Assembly (NCBI GenBank): GCA_944474755.1
Contig: OX104124.1
Span: 42,795,342 to 42,859,341, forward strand
Direction of reading: 5' to 3'
DNA length: 64,000 bases
DNA from: Limnoperna fortunei
Lineage: Eukaryota > Mollusca > Bivalvia > Mytilida > Modiolidae
Position numbers and translations under genes: made by a program
Shown: positions 11,915 to 22,771 of the stretch, piece by piece
Position numbering within the stretch: the stretch's first letter is position 1
Layout: every line of letters begins with the position of its first letter
The notes under the pieces: generated by a model
Told to the model about the DNA's origin: nothing
Database searches by the model: none
The model's input: the letters and a program-made list of their open reading frames with translations, nothing else

Positions 11915-12460
11915 TCTATCAAATATGCCATATTGACTCGTCAATATGAATTATACCATTCAATATGCCGTATTGAATTATACCATTCAATATGCCGTAT
12001 TGACTTACATCATTCAATATGTCCTATTGACTCGTCAATATGACTTATACCATCCAATATGTCGTATTGACTAGTCTGCAATATTGGATATGCCGTATTG
12101 ATTAGTGTGCAAGAAATATTGAGAAATCATAATAAAATTGCATTCATCCATTTTGAAATTTTTCAGTTTGAGCGTATATGACGTCAGAATTCTAATTGTG
12201 ACGTCAGACCATGCCGTTTTTGAAGTATATGAAGGACACCATATTAGAATATGCAATATTGGATAGGCTGTATTAACTAGTAAATATGACATATTGAACT
12301 AGTTAGTTAAAAAAGGTATAATTGTGTCTTTTCCAATCCTATATTGGACTAGTCAATATTGTACTGGGTGGTTGATACAGGTATATTGCATAGAGTTTTC
12401 CATATTGATCGAAGGATAGCCATATTGGAACGAGACCAATATAGAAAATTTGGAAAAATA
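11915..12460. repeat. Field of near-palindromic CAATATG/GTATTG motifs
   Basis: Many copies of a ~16-bp near-palindrome, TCAATATGCCGTATTGA, with variants, separated by TTATACCAT or GACTAGT/GACTCGT linkers. Spacing is about 30 bp at first (11920-12090), then irregular. The motifs occur in both orientations. Related words (GACCAATATGGAAAATT, GACTAGTCCAATATG) recur at 13385-13515, so the field may once have been continuous with that segment before other sequence, including a SINE at 12588, was interposed. Confidence 0.7.
12179..12206. promoter_or_regulatory. Two CRE-type TGACGTCA palindromes 20 bp apart
   Basis: TGACGTCA occurs at 12179-12186 and 12199-12206, both followed by GA. This is the consensus cAMP-response/ATF-CREB element. 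A spacing of 20 bp puts them on about the same helical face. They lie inside the CAATATG motif field and may simply be part of a repeat. No transcription start is identified nearby, so a regulatory role is only a possibility. Confidence 0.3.
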
Positions 12461-12587
12461 TGCACTAATTATTACTATTAGTGATAGTTTGGGATTTTTC
12501 CTGACAACTTTTAAAAAATTATGACTTAGTTTAAACTCTAATTAAGCCATCACTGGATGAGCTTTTTATAAACCTTTGTTAATTTAT

Positions 12588-12800
12588 TGGAATAGGATTT
12601 AACGCCACTTTCACCAATTTTTCTGATATATCATGCCGTCCATTTTTTATCATAGAAGTAGCCGTAGGACCTGGTCAAAACCTGTGACTTTTGGTAGGAG
12701 AACTGTCATTCCTTGCCAGTTAAAATTTGAGTCAAGGGCACTCAGCACACAGTGTGACTTGAAACTGTGACCTCAGTGTTGACAGGCATGCGATAAATAG
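12588..12800 (-). mobile_element. tRNA-derived SINE, diverged
   Basis: In reverse orientation: TTTAACGCCACTTTCACCAA, TGATATATCATGCCGTCCA, GACTTTTGGTAGGAGAACTG, GAGTCAAGGGCACTC, then a decayed box B region and CCTCAGTGTTGACAGGCATG. The 5' end of the tRNA head is not recognisable. Confidence 0.75.
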
Positions 12801-13360
12801 CCATGACTTAATTGGAAATCAAGCATTTTGATTGGATAAAATAGAGAATAAATTAATTTTCAGCTAAGAATTTTTTTTTATGGCGTCTGTGCCTGGACTT
12901 GAGTGTAATAGAAGGGGAGCATCTAAATAGTACTCTGAATGAGTAATATTAAGAAATCCTGTTAAAAATGTTAAATGTTATAGTATATCAGGAAAAAATG
13001 CTCTTTAAAGCTGTGATCACAGTGTATATCAAAAATGTTTACATGGTAATGCCAATCACCAAATGACAGAATGGACTGCACAGCAGAACAATCACCTGTA
13101 TGGTTAATATGACTTATTTCATGCAAATATTTATAATACATTATGTATTATCAGAACAATTTTTTCCCAATTACATGTGATAAGTATCGGAGATAATTGA
13201 CCTTATCTAGAATGGCATTACGAAAGGGAAGTTATAGACGTAATTCAATGTTAGTTAAAAACCGCCTCATTTCTGACATTTGATATTTCATAATGTTATG
13301 CTATGATGTAAGCTAAGAAATGTAGCATATTTCTCTCTTTAAATGCAGTTATATTATAGT
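12801..13360. other. Unassigned AT-rich sequence
   Basis: Nothing supported between the SINE and the second group of CAATAT motifs. Confidence 0.5.
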
Positions 13361-13526
13361 TACCAAAGTCCAATACCCCTAGCACAGGACCAATATGGAA
13401 AATTGATGAACCAGTCCAATATCCAAGACTGTAATAAGTCAGCTGTATGGGACTGAAAAACTTGTTGCAATTTTTTTTCGGCTGACTAGTCCAATATGTT
13501 GACTAGTCAATACGGCTAATTGGAGG

Positions 13527-13990
13527 GTTAAATATCATTGGTAACCATGGTTAAATGTCATTGGTAAACATGGTTAAATGTCATTGGTGACCATGGTTAA
13601 ATGTCATTGGTAACCATGGTTAAATGTCATTGCTAACCATGGATAAATGTCATTGGTAACCATGGTTAAGTGTAAGTGCTAACTATAGTTAAATATCATT
13701 GCTAACCATGGTTTAATGTCATTGGTGACCCATGATTAAATTTCATTGGTAACCCTTGTTAAATGTTATTGGTAACCATGGTTAAATGTCATTGCTAACC
13801 ATGATTAAATGTCCTTGGTGACCATGGTTGAATGTCATTCGTAACCATGGTTAAATGTCATTGGTGACCATGGTTAAATTTCATTGGTAACCCTTGTTAA
13901 ATGGCATTGGAAACCATGGTTAAAATGTTATTGGTAACCATGGTTAAATTTCATTGTTAACCCTTGTTAAATGTCATTGGTAACCAAGGT
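13527..13990. repeat. 23-bp tandem array with internal palindrome
   Basis: About 20 copies of a 23-bp unit, TTAAATGTCATTGGTAACCA + TGG. Intact units contain the perfect 12-bp palindrome TAACCATGGTTA. Variant units (GGTGACCATGG, AACCCTTGTTAAATG) recur in a fixed order around 13731, 13863 and 13947, showing that multi-unit blocks were duplicated. Confidence 0.94.
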
Positions 13991-14195
13991 TTTTTGTATT
14001 GTATTAGCACTTTTAATCATACTTAGACTTGAGATACTTTTGTTAGTCAACAATAACACAATATTTAGTGAATTATACCACAAAATGCCCATTGTACACC
14101 GGCACTCACTAACTTAACACATTATGTCTTAACTACGGTAGATAACCTATAAAATTTTGCTAATACGGAACAAGAATATTTGTAACATATTGTGA

Positions 14196-14455
14196 TTGTT
14201 TGATTGAATGGGGTTTAATGCCACTTTCAGCAATTTTTTCAGCTGTATTGTGAGGTCCAGTTTTTATTTGGGACGAAAACCAGAGTAATGGAGAAAATCC
14301 TGAACCATCAGTAGGACAACTTGCAATCCTAATTGTCAATCAAGATTGGAGTCGAGTACACCCAGTGAGACTCAAACCTGCAGCCTAAGTGTTCACAGGC
14401 AGGTGATCAATAGTACATGTAGATGATTATTTACCTTTACCACTCAGTCACCACA
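14196..14455 (-). mobile_element. tRNA-derived SINE, near full length
   Basis: Reverse orientation: TTTAATGCCACTTTCAGCAA, GAGGTCCAGTTTTTATTTGG, AATTGTCAATCAAGATTGGA, GTCGAGTACACCCAG, GTGAGACTCAAACC (box B complement), then CACAGGCAGGTGATCAATAG and a box A complement TTACCACTCAGTCACC. The head contains a small duplicated/expanded stretch near 14414-14440. Confidence 0.85.
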
Positions 14456-14489
14456 TTATAAACAGACTAGATTATTTTCAATTTCATTT

Positions 14490-14725
14490 TTTGTGTCCCC
14501 CCAGCAAGTTTGGGGGACATATAGATTTTTGGTCTGTTTGTTTGTTCTTCCATTTGTTCATCCCACCTTTTGTTTACCTGTGCATTTAGCTTCTTATGAG
14601 GATGACTTCACAGTATAATTAAACACAGTTACAACATCATGAGCTCTTTTCATGGCTAGAATTCTGTTGGGCTGTGCTTGATATTTCTCGCTTGAGTGAA
14701 CTTCAAAAAAGGGGTTGTTTACCAA
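14490..14725 (+). mobile_element. Dispersed element with C-run/G-run hairpin head (copy 1)
   Basis: It starts TGTCCCCCCAGCAAGTTTGG then GGGACATATAG, so the first ~25 bases can pair (TGTCCCCC/GGGGGACA). Downstream words GATGACTTC, CATCATGAGCTCTTTT and CGCTTGAGTGAACTT recur in the same order in the element at 45680-45965. That makes this a genuine dispersed family. No coding capacity. Confidence 0.65.
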
Positions 14726-14804
14726 TTTGTGAGTGTTGCAGATATGCATATATGGCCATAAAGAGCTGATACTTGCTTGATTTCCAATTTGAAAACAAAA
14801 TTCC

Positions 14805-15060
14805 AATATTTATGCCCCCACGAAGACATGTCGGGGCCTTTAAGTTTTACTCATGTCCGTCTGTCCGTAGGAACGTATGTCCAAACAAATTCCGTCAAGC
14901 TTTTCTCAGAAACAGTACATGAGAACAATTTGAAATTTGGCAGGGTGGTTCAGTATCACAAGTTGTACGTCCCAAGCTATTTTCAGACCTTTCGGACAAC
15001 TACTTCCTGTTTGGGACTTCATTTAGTGGGGGCATCTGTGTCCCATTGGCACATTCTTCG
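14805..15060 (+). mobile_element. Dispersed element with GTCCGTCTGTCCG core
   Basis: Begins TATGCCCCCACGAAGACATG with GGGGCC, contains CATGTCCGTCTGTCCGTAGG, and ends TAGTGGGGGCATCTGTGTCC. The C-rich start and G-rich end (GCCCCCA/TGGGGGC) are inverted matches. A 99-codon frame (14777-15076) crosses it but the amino-acid content looks random. Confidence 0.6.
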
Positions 15061-15875
15061 ATTTAAAAAAAAATGAAATTAGGTACATAATAACAGATAC
15101 AAGTTACACTCCCTTCATTCTGTGCAGTTTTTCTGAATTTTTATAAATATAAAAAAAGTAAAAGTGCAGATAAATCTTTTACTTGCTTCATTCTGCAAAG
15201 TTTTTAAAAAAAACAAAATTGTCAAATATTGTTATACATTAAAGTATAGCAATCAGTGCAATTGTATAGCTTTGTCAAATCTTTTACTTGCTGCATTCTG
15301 AAAAGTTTTACTGAAAGAAAGAAAAAAAATGTGAAATATTGTGATTAATTCTTGAAATCAGTGCAGTTGTATTGTTTTTATTGAGAAAGCCCATGTTGCA
15401 ACAACATGATTCCTATTTTATAGAAATCTTGATTAACGGAAGTTTCCGAAGTAAAAAAATTTACTTTACAGAAATGAAGGAACGAAACAATTTAACAAAA
15501 TTGACCGCGCATACGTAGACAGATCTGAATCTGTCATGTGAGATCCAGTTCCAACCGATACAAATCTAAACAGCAATCCCTTGCCTTCATCTTTTGTTGA
15601 TGTTTGTAACAATGACAGGTTAACCATTATGAAATATGACATCTTGGAAATAAAAATCAATATGTTTGTATATTACTGATGGAGTATATCAATATATGTG
15701 AACCAGATTGTAGATCAGCTCTGAGTCATTGAGCCCTGGACTTTGATCGATTCCTAATTATTTGTAGTAGTATATATAGTGACTCAGCTTTAAAAGTGGT
15801 TGTAATGTTTTCAGGAACGAGTTATAAGAGTTTTTCAGGTTTTCAGGAGCTGGGAATTTAAAATTGTAGTAAGAT
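15061..15875. other. Unassigned sequence with a local duplication
   Basis: CTTTTACTTGC(T)TCATTCTG with a following AGTTTT and A-rich run occurs at about 15176 and 15281 (roughly 105 bp apart), with a weaker relative near 15107. The rest is featureless. Confidence 0.5.
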
Positions 15876-15941
15876 GTTTGATTGATCAATTGGATGTCTG
15901 CTTTACGTCCAGCGAGCAGTATTTCAGCTATATTCAGGACG
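15876..15941 (-). mobile_element. Fragment of a second SINE-like family
   Basis: GTTTGATTGATCAATTGGAT, then TTTACGTCCAGCGAGCAGT, ATTTCAGCTATATTCAGGAC. Similar order at 19083-19150 (CTTAACACCCTGCGAGCAAT, ATTTCATCC) and, more weakly, at 19390-19440. It has the look of a SINE/LINE 3' end read in reverse, with TTGATTGAT as the tail. It is distinct from the tRNA-headed SINE. Confidence 0.45.
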
Positions 15942-16928
15942 GGTAGTAAGATGTTACACGGTTTCCAGAAACAAGTTATTCAAAATGTTTGTTGGAAAAC
16001 ACTGTTATCAGGAACAGGGAATTTGAAATATTTGTAGGGTTTTAAGGAACAGTCCTGTAAAAATGTTAGTAGAAAGACATTGTAAGGTCCTTTTAAAGTT
16101 GCAGTCATTGTCATTTAGCTGGAATGCTTTAAACATCATTAAAACGGAACAAAATGGTGACAACAAATGGTTTCTGTTATACATTCGGTTGGACAGCAAT
16201 TAGTCAGTCAGTTCTTAGACTTTTCAAAGTTTTGCTGGCCCCTTTAGACCTACTTCAACTAGAAAGTTAAAAATATACTTTTTTTACACAACTTTGCAAA
16301 GGACAAAAGCACAATGGCTTTTATGCTTTTTGGTAAAAAATATTAAAACACTTGTTAAAACATCACCAGGAAGACTTTTAAGTAAGAAAGAAATTGCAAA
16401 AATCTCAGATTTACAAAATTATATTAAAATCTTTCTGGTGAGGACATGATCTCAAAATCCTGGATTGTACAAGGTGTGTATGGTTACTTCTGAACAGAAG
16501 TATGCAATGTAGCAATATCATGCATAGGAAATGAACATATTTCGGCCATTATGTTTTATAAAATCGATTTCACAAGACCAGAAGGACAAATAAGTGAAGT
16601 CAGATGTATATATTCTGATCTCATGTATGTCAAGAAAGAATTACTTTCTTTAATTTACTTTTTATTGTTTCATATTTGTGGAAAAGCTTATTTTATGTCT
16701 GGAAACATTATATTAACAAAAAAATGTGCAGATACATAAAGTAAACTGTAGTCCAAGATCAGTTGGTACAACATGTACAGATAGTAGAAAATAATAACAG
16801 TAATTATCTCCCTTGGACTGTTTAATTCTTTTGTGATATGATTAAATTGAAAAATATATTATAAATATCACAATTTTCAGCGTATAATTTGTTGTAATTA
16901 TGTTAATCTGATTCTGCTAATTGTACTG
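15942..16928. other. Unassigned AT-rich sequence
   Basis: Contains 62- and 63-codon frames (16551-16739 plus, 16008-16199 minus) without recognisable domains. Nothing else supported. Confidence 0.5.
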
Positions 16929-17152
16929 GGGGGCCTCGGTAGCTTTATGCATAAGGTAGTCCATTTTTTATCATGTGACTGTCAACACTAAGGTTGAAGG
17001 TCGAGTCTCACTGAGGGCAGGGTTTACTCCACTCCAATATTAATTGACAACATTTGCCAGTTTTCAGTAGGTCAGGGTTTTCTCCCAGTACTCTATGATA
17101 TAGCTGAAAAAATTGTGTAAAGTGGCATTAAACACCAACAAACAAGCAAATT
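16929..17152 (+). mobile_element. tRNA-derived SINE with eroded head
   Basis: GGGGCCTCGGTAGCTTTATG (box A region decayed), ATAAGGTAGTCCA, GGTCGAGTCTCACTG (box B), TAATTGACAACATTTGCCAG, then a deletion in the central body, GATATAGCTGAAAAA and GTGGCATTAAACACC with tail AACAAACAAGCAAA. TGCTAATTGTAC before and AGCAAATTGAAC after may be a decayed target-site duplication. Confidence 0.85.
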
Positions 17153-17284
17153 GAACAATCGTCTAAAGTTAATAAGTGTACACAGGGTATACTAAACTAA
17201 TTTGCAGTTTGTAATGTCCTGATTATAGCTGAAATATTGCTTCCTGGAAGTTAAACAATCATTTATGCTTGATTTATTCCTGTT

Positions 17285-17575
17285 AATTAATGCCCTGTAT
17301 GAAAAGTTGGGGTATATAGTTGTGTCTGTCTGCTACACTTGATGATACCCATCTCATATCTGCAACTCCTTCTAAAACTGCTTGAAATTCTATTAAACTT
17401 GTACAGAATCTTTGTCAGTGCCAATTATATGTTACATTATGATCGGAATGACATTTGGGGTTTCCGATAATAACAAGGACTTTGCCATTCTTGGACATAA
17501 GTGTATTCATCTCTTATCCACAACTCCACCTATACCACTAAATGGAATTTGACTAAGTTTACACAATTTTTTTTT
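17285..17575 (+). mobile_element. Dispersed non-coding element (copy 1 of the CTTATCCACAACT family)
   Basis: It contains GTGTCTGTCTGCTACAC, CTGCAACTCCTTCTAAA, AGAATCTTTGTCAGTGCC, TTTGCCATTCTTGGAC and CTCTTATCCACAACTCCACC. The last words recur in order in the element at 55075-55400 (CTTGCCATTCTCTTATCC, ACAACTACTTGCACCACT). The element seems built of two related ~150-bp halves. Confidence 0.6.
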
Positions 17576-19082
17576 CAATAGTGGGGCAGTCAACTATCAA
17601 CTATTAAGCATTGCTCAAAGTTTTTCTCGTTATATTTAAAACAGAATTTGTCTTCTTTTGATAGAGAGAAAGTCAATAAAATTTTAATTTTGATAGATTT
17701 TCATCTCTGTGTAGTATTGTTGTTGTGAAAATGGTAAGCTTCTTAAACCCATGACTAGAAAACCATGTACACTGTATTAACTTAACGGTACATAATGACC
17801 TTGTTTCTGAAAATTAAGAACACTAACATACCATGAACGAAAAGAAAACAGCACACATTTTTTCCCCAAGGGTGGTGAAACTTTACTGATTTTATTTGTC
17901 TAAGTTAAAGTTAAACTAATCAAGACCTAAAATTCTTGTCAAATAAATAGCTGACAAAAAAATCACATTTCTGAACAAGAGTTAAGTGACTTTTTTATTA
18001 ATTGTTATGTGACAATATTTAACAAAAAAATCTCCTCAGTTCCAAATAACAACAAAAACATGCTGACAATTTGTAAAATTTTTAATTTTTTATTTAGGAT
18101 ATAAGCCTATTAATTTTATTTGTATTTTCCAAAAAAAAAGGTTGCTATAGAAATTAAACATTGTATGAAGTATATTTTTAAAATGAAAGAAAAATTTAGC
18201 TTATTTACAAAATTATTCATAGAATACAAATATTTTTATTATTATTTTTGTTAATTAATTTTTCAAAAGTATCTATTATACATTTTTACCAATAAAGAAT
18301 ATTTTTTTATGTTTAATTTTTAAAGGATATAAATTTTACTGTGATTGTGTGTTCCAGAAATACAATATTCAAGTCACACATGGGCTGTCATGGTTAATCA
18401 TACTAGAGTTCTCTCCCCTGTTCATACAATCTGTTACATGTGTGTTGAGTCAACCTGCCTATGGACTTTAGTTTGTATGTAGTAAAAACGAGTGATCAGT
18501 TGTGACAAACGCATTTGACAAATTAAGGAATACCATTTCTTGTCTTTTAACCATTGATTTTCTACCTGATACTAAAAGGTAAGTTAAACTGTCTTCATTT
18601 CAGAATGTGTATTGCATGTAGATTTTTATTTTACCTGTGTGTTGTTTTTTTTTGCTGGTTGTGTATTTAGATGTGTAACACTACAACATAGATCTTACTT
18701 GTTGGGTCATGGCCAAGTACTTATCTCCAACAGTTATAAACAAGATAATTTATAATGGTATAAAGATAATGCTGATTTTAAATGTTGAAGACTATTACAA
18801 GGCCAAGGGTCCATTTAAAATAACTTTTTTGGGTGATTTCCAAGCTAACAAAAGTTTTATTTCTAGAGACTCATTGATGTTGTAACATAATTGATTTTTT
18901 TGTTTTGATATTTTTTTCAAGGCCGAGATTGTATTGAAATTTCGTAATATATAGTCAAGATTTTAACCCATTCCAGATTTCTTTTGATATTTTGTTTATC
19001 TAAAGCTCATAATTTACAATATAAATTGTGATAAGCTGAATGTATATGTTTACAGTGTAACAAATTTATTCTTAAAAAAGTT
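17576..19082. other. Unassigned AT-rich sequence
   Basis: Very A/T-rich, especially 17930-18350. Around 18390-18580 the composition is more balanced and ends at AAAAGGTAAGTTAAA (18577-18591), which fits a splice donor. Without an acceptor, an open frame or a conserved product I do not call an exon. Confidence 0.45.
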
Positions 19083-19470
19083 GAAAGTTGATTCATTTCA
19101 ATTGTTGCTTAACACCCTGCGAGCAATATTTCATCCATTTTCATGACCTGGATTCTGAAATAAACATCCGAAATGGAAGAAAATCCCTTACATCAGTTTG
19201 AATTATGGATGGAGGAATGTTTAACTTTATAGATGTCATTTTCTAAAAATATATTTTTATAGGGATAAACTATTTGCGTCTTCAATAAATCTTGCATTTT
19301 CTGAAGAAAAAAAATAAAAAAACCAAAAAAACCCCAATCCAGCTAGATAGTTTGGTCTCACAGAACAGAAATTTATAGGTGTTTAAATTTAATTGATTGA
19401 TTCAATGGTTGACTAACATCCATGGAGAGCATTATTTGATGAACTGTAGAATATAACAACAATCCTTAAT
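19083..19470 (-). mobile_element. Two further fragments of the second SINE-like family
   Basis: 19083-19150 (TGATTCATTTCAATTGTTGC, TTAACACCCTGCGAGCAAT) and 19390-19470 (TTGATTGATTCAATGGTTGA, CTAACATCCATGGAGAGCA) both resemble the fragment at 15876-15941. A-rich sequence with a CAAAAAAACCCC run (19300-19335) lies between them. Confidence 0.4.
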
Positions 19471-20425
19471 TGTGTTTAAATGTCCTCACTGAGTGTTGTT
19501 TCCCTGATCAGCACACAAACATGTGACTCTGTATGCAGGAGACCTTGAGAAACCAGCAAAAATAAATACTTCATCAGCTTCAGCTAGCAAAAACAAATAG
19601 TGATGTGTATTGGTAAATGAAATAGACAAACATTCCATTTCCTCATGGTATTAGTAAATCTGTAACAGATAATATATTTCAATTCTATTTTTAGACTTCC
19701 AGTGTAGAAATCATTTCCAAGCACCTGTCATTTTCACTTTTGTAATGTATTTAACCAATTAGATATATGTTTGACAAACGAAGCTAAATGTCAGTACATT
19801 TATGGCCTTTTTTAACCATACATTAAGCCGACAATCTTTTTATAACCTGTCTGACTACATACATGTAATATATGACAACTCATTTGTAATTAAACATTTG
19901 TTATCCTTGTTTTGAATAATATAGATGTAATTGTAAGCATGAATCATACTTAAGGAAAATTGTTCCAATGAAATAAGGAAATAACTAGTTTTTTGTTGTT
20001 GAAAATTTGACGCTGTCAGTAGTTAATTTTACTGTTGCAAATAAGTTTTCATAAATGTAATGCATTCAGCATTTTTATTTCACAAGTATCTACTAGTCGT
20101 TATTTCAAGCAGATCAACCTTGGATTAAAACTCTTCAAATTTGATCTTAATCCAATCAAAATGAACAATGCAAAACTTTATTCAATCAAAATAAATATAA
20201 AAGTGTTTCTTTTTAAAATGTAGATTTGTGAAACAATGGCTATATAACTTATTTCTTGAACAGCTGTGATGAAATCAATAATTACAAAAGCTCTATCTGT
20301 TTGTCCTCGATGAAACAGCGATTAAAATCTGATGTGAAAGAAATGTGTCTTTATATGAAGAGGATTATATCACGTATATTGTAAATGAACAGAAGTCTCA
20401 TATTTCTAATTGAAAGTTGTGACAT
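19471..20425. other. Unassigned AT-rich sequence
   Basis: Nothing supported. Confidence 0.5.
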
Positions 20426-20432
20426 TATTATT

Positions 20433-20650
20433 ATACCCCTGCTTCCCATAGGAAATAAGGGTCCCCCCACACTACATGGGGGATAAGGGTGTACGGTTTT
20501 CAATTCGTGTGTCTCATCGTGTGTGCCTGTCTCCATTTTTCCTTACATTTTTCTTAGCAATGATAAATGATACAATAATATAATTGTGTCAATAGCTTTG
20601 TATGAAGGGGATTAATTTTCGATATAGAGGGGTACTATCAGGGAGAATTA
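20433..20650 (+). mobile_element. Probable dispersed element with TATACCCCTGC head
   Basis: Begins TATACCCCTGCTTCCCATAG and continues GGTCCCCCCACACTACATGG with GGGATAAGGGTG. It ends near TATAGAGGGGTACTATCAGG. The C-run start and G-run end parallel the elements at 8443, 14805 and 57058, but I could not match an internal stretch to another copy in this window. Confidence 0.4.
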
Positions 20651-20924
20651 GCTCATAGTCCTACTTGTTATGAATGTGCAGTCATTACATTAGTGGTACA
20701 AAATAATTGTTTGCTCTAATCCCAGTTCCCTTGTCTTCCAGTGATTTTAGAATTTGGTTAGCTCCCATATTTTTCCCCAAAAGTCCCCAAAACTATATTT
20801 GGCAAATTGAAAAGTTAAACATTTTCATTTTCAAATATATATTCTTAAGATGAAAGACCAATATGACTCCTGTTTGTTTACAATCCAAATTATCGTCAGT
20901 GTCGTATCCATTTCAGTCATAATG

Positions 20925-21122
20925 TACATGAGGTTAGATTCTCACTGCAGGCAGGGTGTACTTGACTTCCAATCTTTTTTGACACGGATTGACAGTTTCC
21001 CTACCCCAGGTCGGGGGAAGGGGCGTTTGTAACTCTGACTTCCTTCCCCAATAAAAACTGGACGCCATATAGCTGAAAAAGTGCTGAAAGTGGCGATAAA
21101 CACCAGTCAAACAAAACAAACA
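20925..21122 (+). mobile_element. 5'-truncated tRNA-derived SINE
   Basis: Starts at the box B region (GGTTAGATTCTCACTGCAGG), then CAGGGTGTACTTGACTTCCA, TCGGGGG, CTCTGACTTCCTTCCCCAAT, ACTGGACGCCATATAGCTG, AAAGTGGCGATAAACACCAG and tail TCAAACAAAACAAACAAA. Frames of 60-61 codons on both strands over it are incidental. Confidence 0.88.
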
Positions 21123-21125
21123 AAA

Positions 21126-22516
21126 TCTTTAAGAGGGTTTGAACCAGTGATAAACCTCATCGGCAACAATGTCAATTGGTTTCATTAAAAAAAGTAGAAA
21201 CCAGAATGGAACAGTATTGATGTGGTAATATTCCAGAAATCATTTCTGGAAGAAGTTTTTAGTGGAAGTTCCTGACAACAGTTGCATGTTTTGGTCATTT
21301 TCATTACAACATATTGTGCTTCTAATTTGTTGGAAGTTTAATGAAAATGTAGTAGTAATTCCCTCTCGGAATTGTATCTGACATTAAAATATTCTCTTTT
21401 CATATTTAAAATCAACAATAACCCACGGTCAATTTGATTACTTGATTACGTTGATACATTTACTTTAAATGAATTCTACTATATCGTATTGAACATCCAC
21501 AAATCGGAGAATTCCATTGAACTGGTTTACAATAAACTGGTTGAACATGATACCTATGATAACAATTTGACGAGTTATATGGTGATAATGACTCGGGGAT
21601 CCTTTAATGAGGATATAAATTAGAAATATTTGTTTTACAAAGAACTAAATTATGTTTTTCCATATGCTTTTCCCAGCTTGTTGAATTATACTAGTAAATT
21701 TGCATGCATTGAAGTTGCTTGTTAAATAACGCTATTTCTAAATTGTTGTTTGTTTAAATGATATACCGGTATAGTTGTTTAGGCATTAAATTTGCGCTTG
21801 TTAATATTTTATAAAGCTCCACTGAGTGTAAGGGTGTACAACTTGTTTACAGAAAATATAATGAATACAGGGATATTTATTCACGAATTCATTGATGCGG
21901 AAAAAAAATGGAAATGTTGCATAATGTTATCTAGTTATGAAATCAGGGATCTTTATCTTCCTACAGTAGATATGAAAAGAATTCTTTACTGGGTGTCATA
22001 ATATGGTTTGATGCATTGCTTGTTCTTGTACATTATTACACTGACAGAGATGACAATACTGAGATTTTCCTGTGAAATAAATTCAGGTAAATCACATGTG
22101 AATAAAATTCAGTTCTTTCATTCCGTGGAAGTGATGTCACAATGTATGTCCTTAACGACGCCACTAGTAAACATTGACACTCAAAAACATTCAAAACAAA
22201 ATTTCTCTAAGTTTTCAACAACAAATTGAATATTGGTCAATGTTATAATTGTGCATCATGAATGAAAAAAAAAATATGATCACTAGGGCCAGATAAATTC
22301 ATATTCCTCTCTTGTGCAGAGCAAGTTCCATGCGCTTGTTTAGACTGATGCATTCTGGGACAATCATTATGATATTTTCTATATTCACTCTGAACAGTTG
22401 AGTATCCAGTAATTATTGATGTCCATTCAGTATCAATAGAGTTGTGTTCTGTGAAGTTGTTTTTATTAAAGTCTAATTTGTATTATGTGTATTTAATTCA
22501 TTAACTGATTAGTTAT
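21126..22516. other. Unassigned sequence
   Basis: No gene supported. The segment 21420-21620 is more complex than average and could be single-copy conserved sequence; that is unverified. TATACCGGTATA at 21762-21773 is a perfect 12-bp palindrome. Frames at 21792-22001 and 22008-22229 show no family features. Confidence 0.45.
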
Positions 22517-22771
22517 AGGGGCCTTGGTGGCCTAGTGGTTAGGTAGTATGTCTACTATTGATCACGTGGTCTGTAGGTTGCGGGTTCGATTCTCACTGCA
22601 GGCAGGGTGTACTCGACTTCAATCTTAATTGACAAGGATTGGCAGTTTTCCTACCGCAGGTTGGGGGTTTTTTCCGTGTACTCTGGCTTCCTCCCCCAAT
22701 AAAAACTGGACAACATGATATAGCTGAAAAGTTGCTGAAAATTGAGTTAAACACCATCAAACAAACAAAAA
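22517..22771 (+). mobile_element. Full-length tRNA-derived SINE (reference copy)
   Basis: This is one of the best-preserved copies. The tRNA-like head is GGGGCCTTGGTGGCCTAGTG with GTTAGG (box A TGGCCTAGTGG) and GGTTGCGGGTTCGATTCTCA (box B). The body has CAGGGTGTACTCGACTTCAA, TTGACAAGGATTGGCAGTTT, ACTCTGGCTTCCTCCCCCAA, AACTGGACAACATGATATAG; the end is AGTTAAACACCATC with tail AAACAAACAAAAAC. The two box motifs fit internal RNA polymerase III promoters of Leu/Ser-type tRNA genes. It could belong to a mollusc V-SINE-like family, but I cannot confirm the name. Confidence 0.93.

Noticed and set aside
18390..18591. Possible exon ending in AAAAGGTAAGT
   Set aside because: Only a donor-like word. 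No acceptor, no open frame and no recognisable product; one GTAAGT match is expected by chance at this length.
22517..22610. tRNA gene at the SINE head (and at other SINE heads)
   Set aside because: Box A and box B are present, but the acceptor and anticodon stems do not close properly and each head is followed by the SINE body; these are tRNA-derived retroposons, not tRNA genes.
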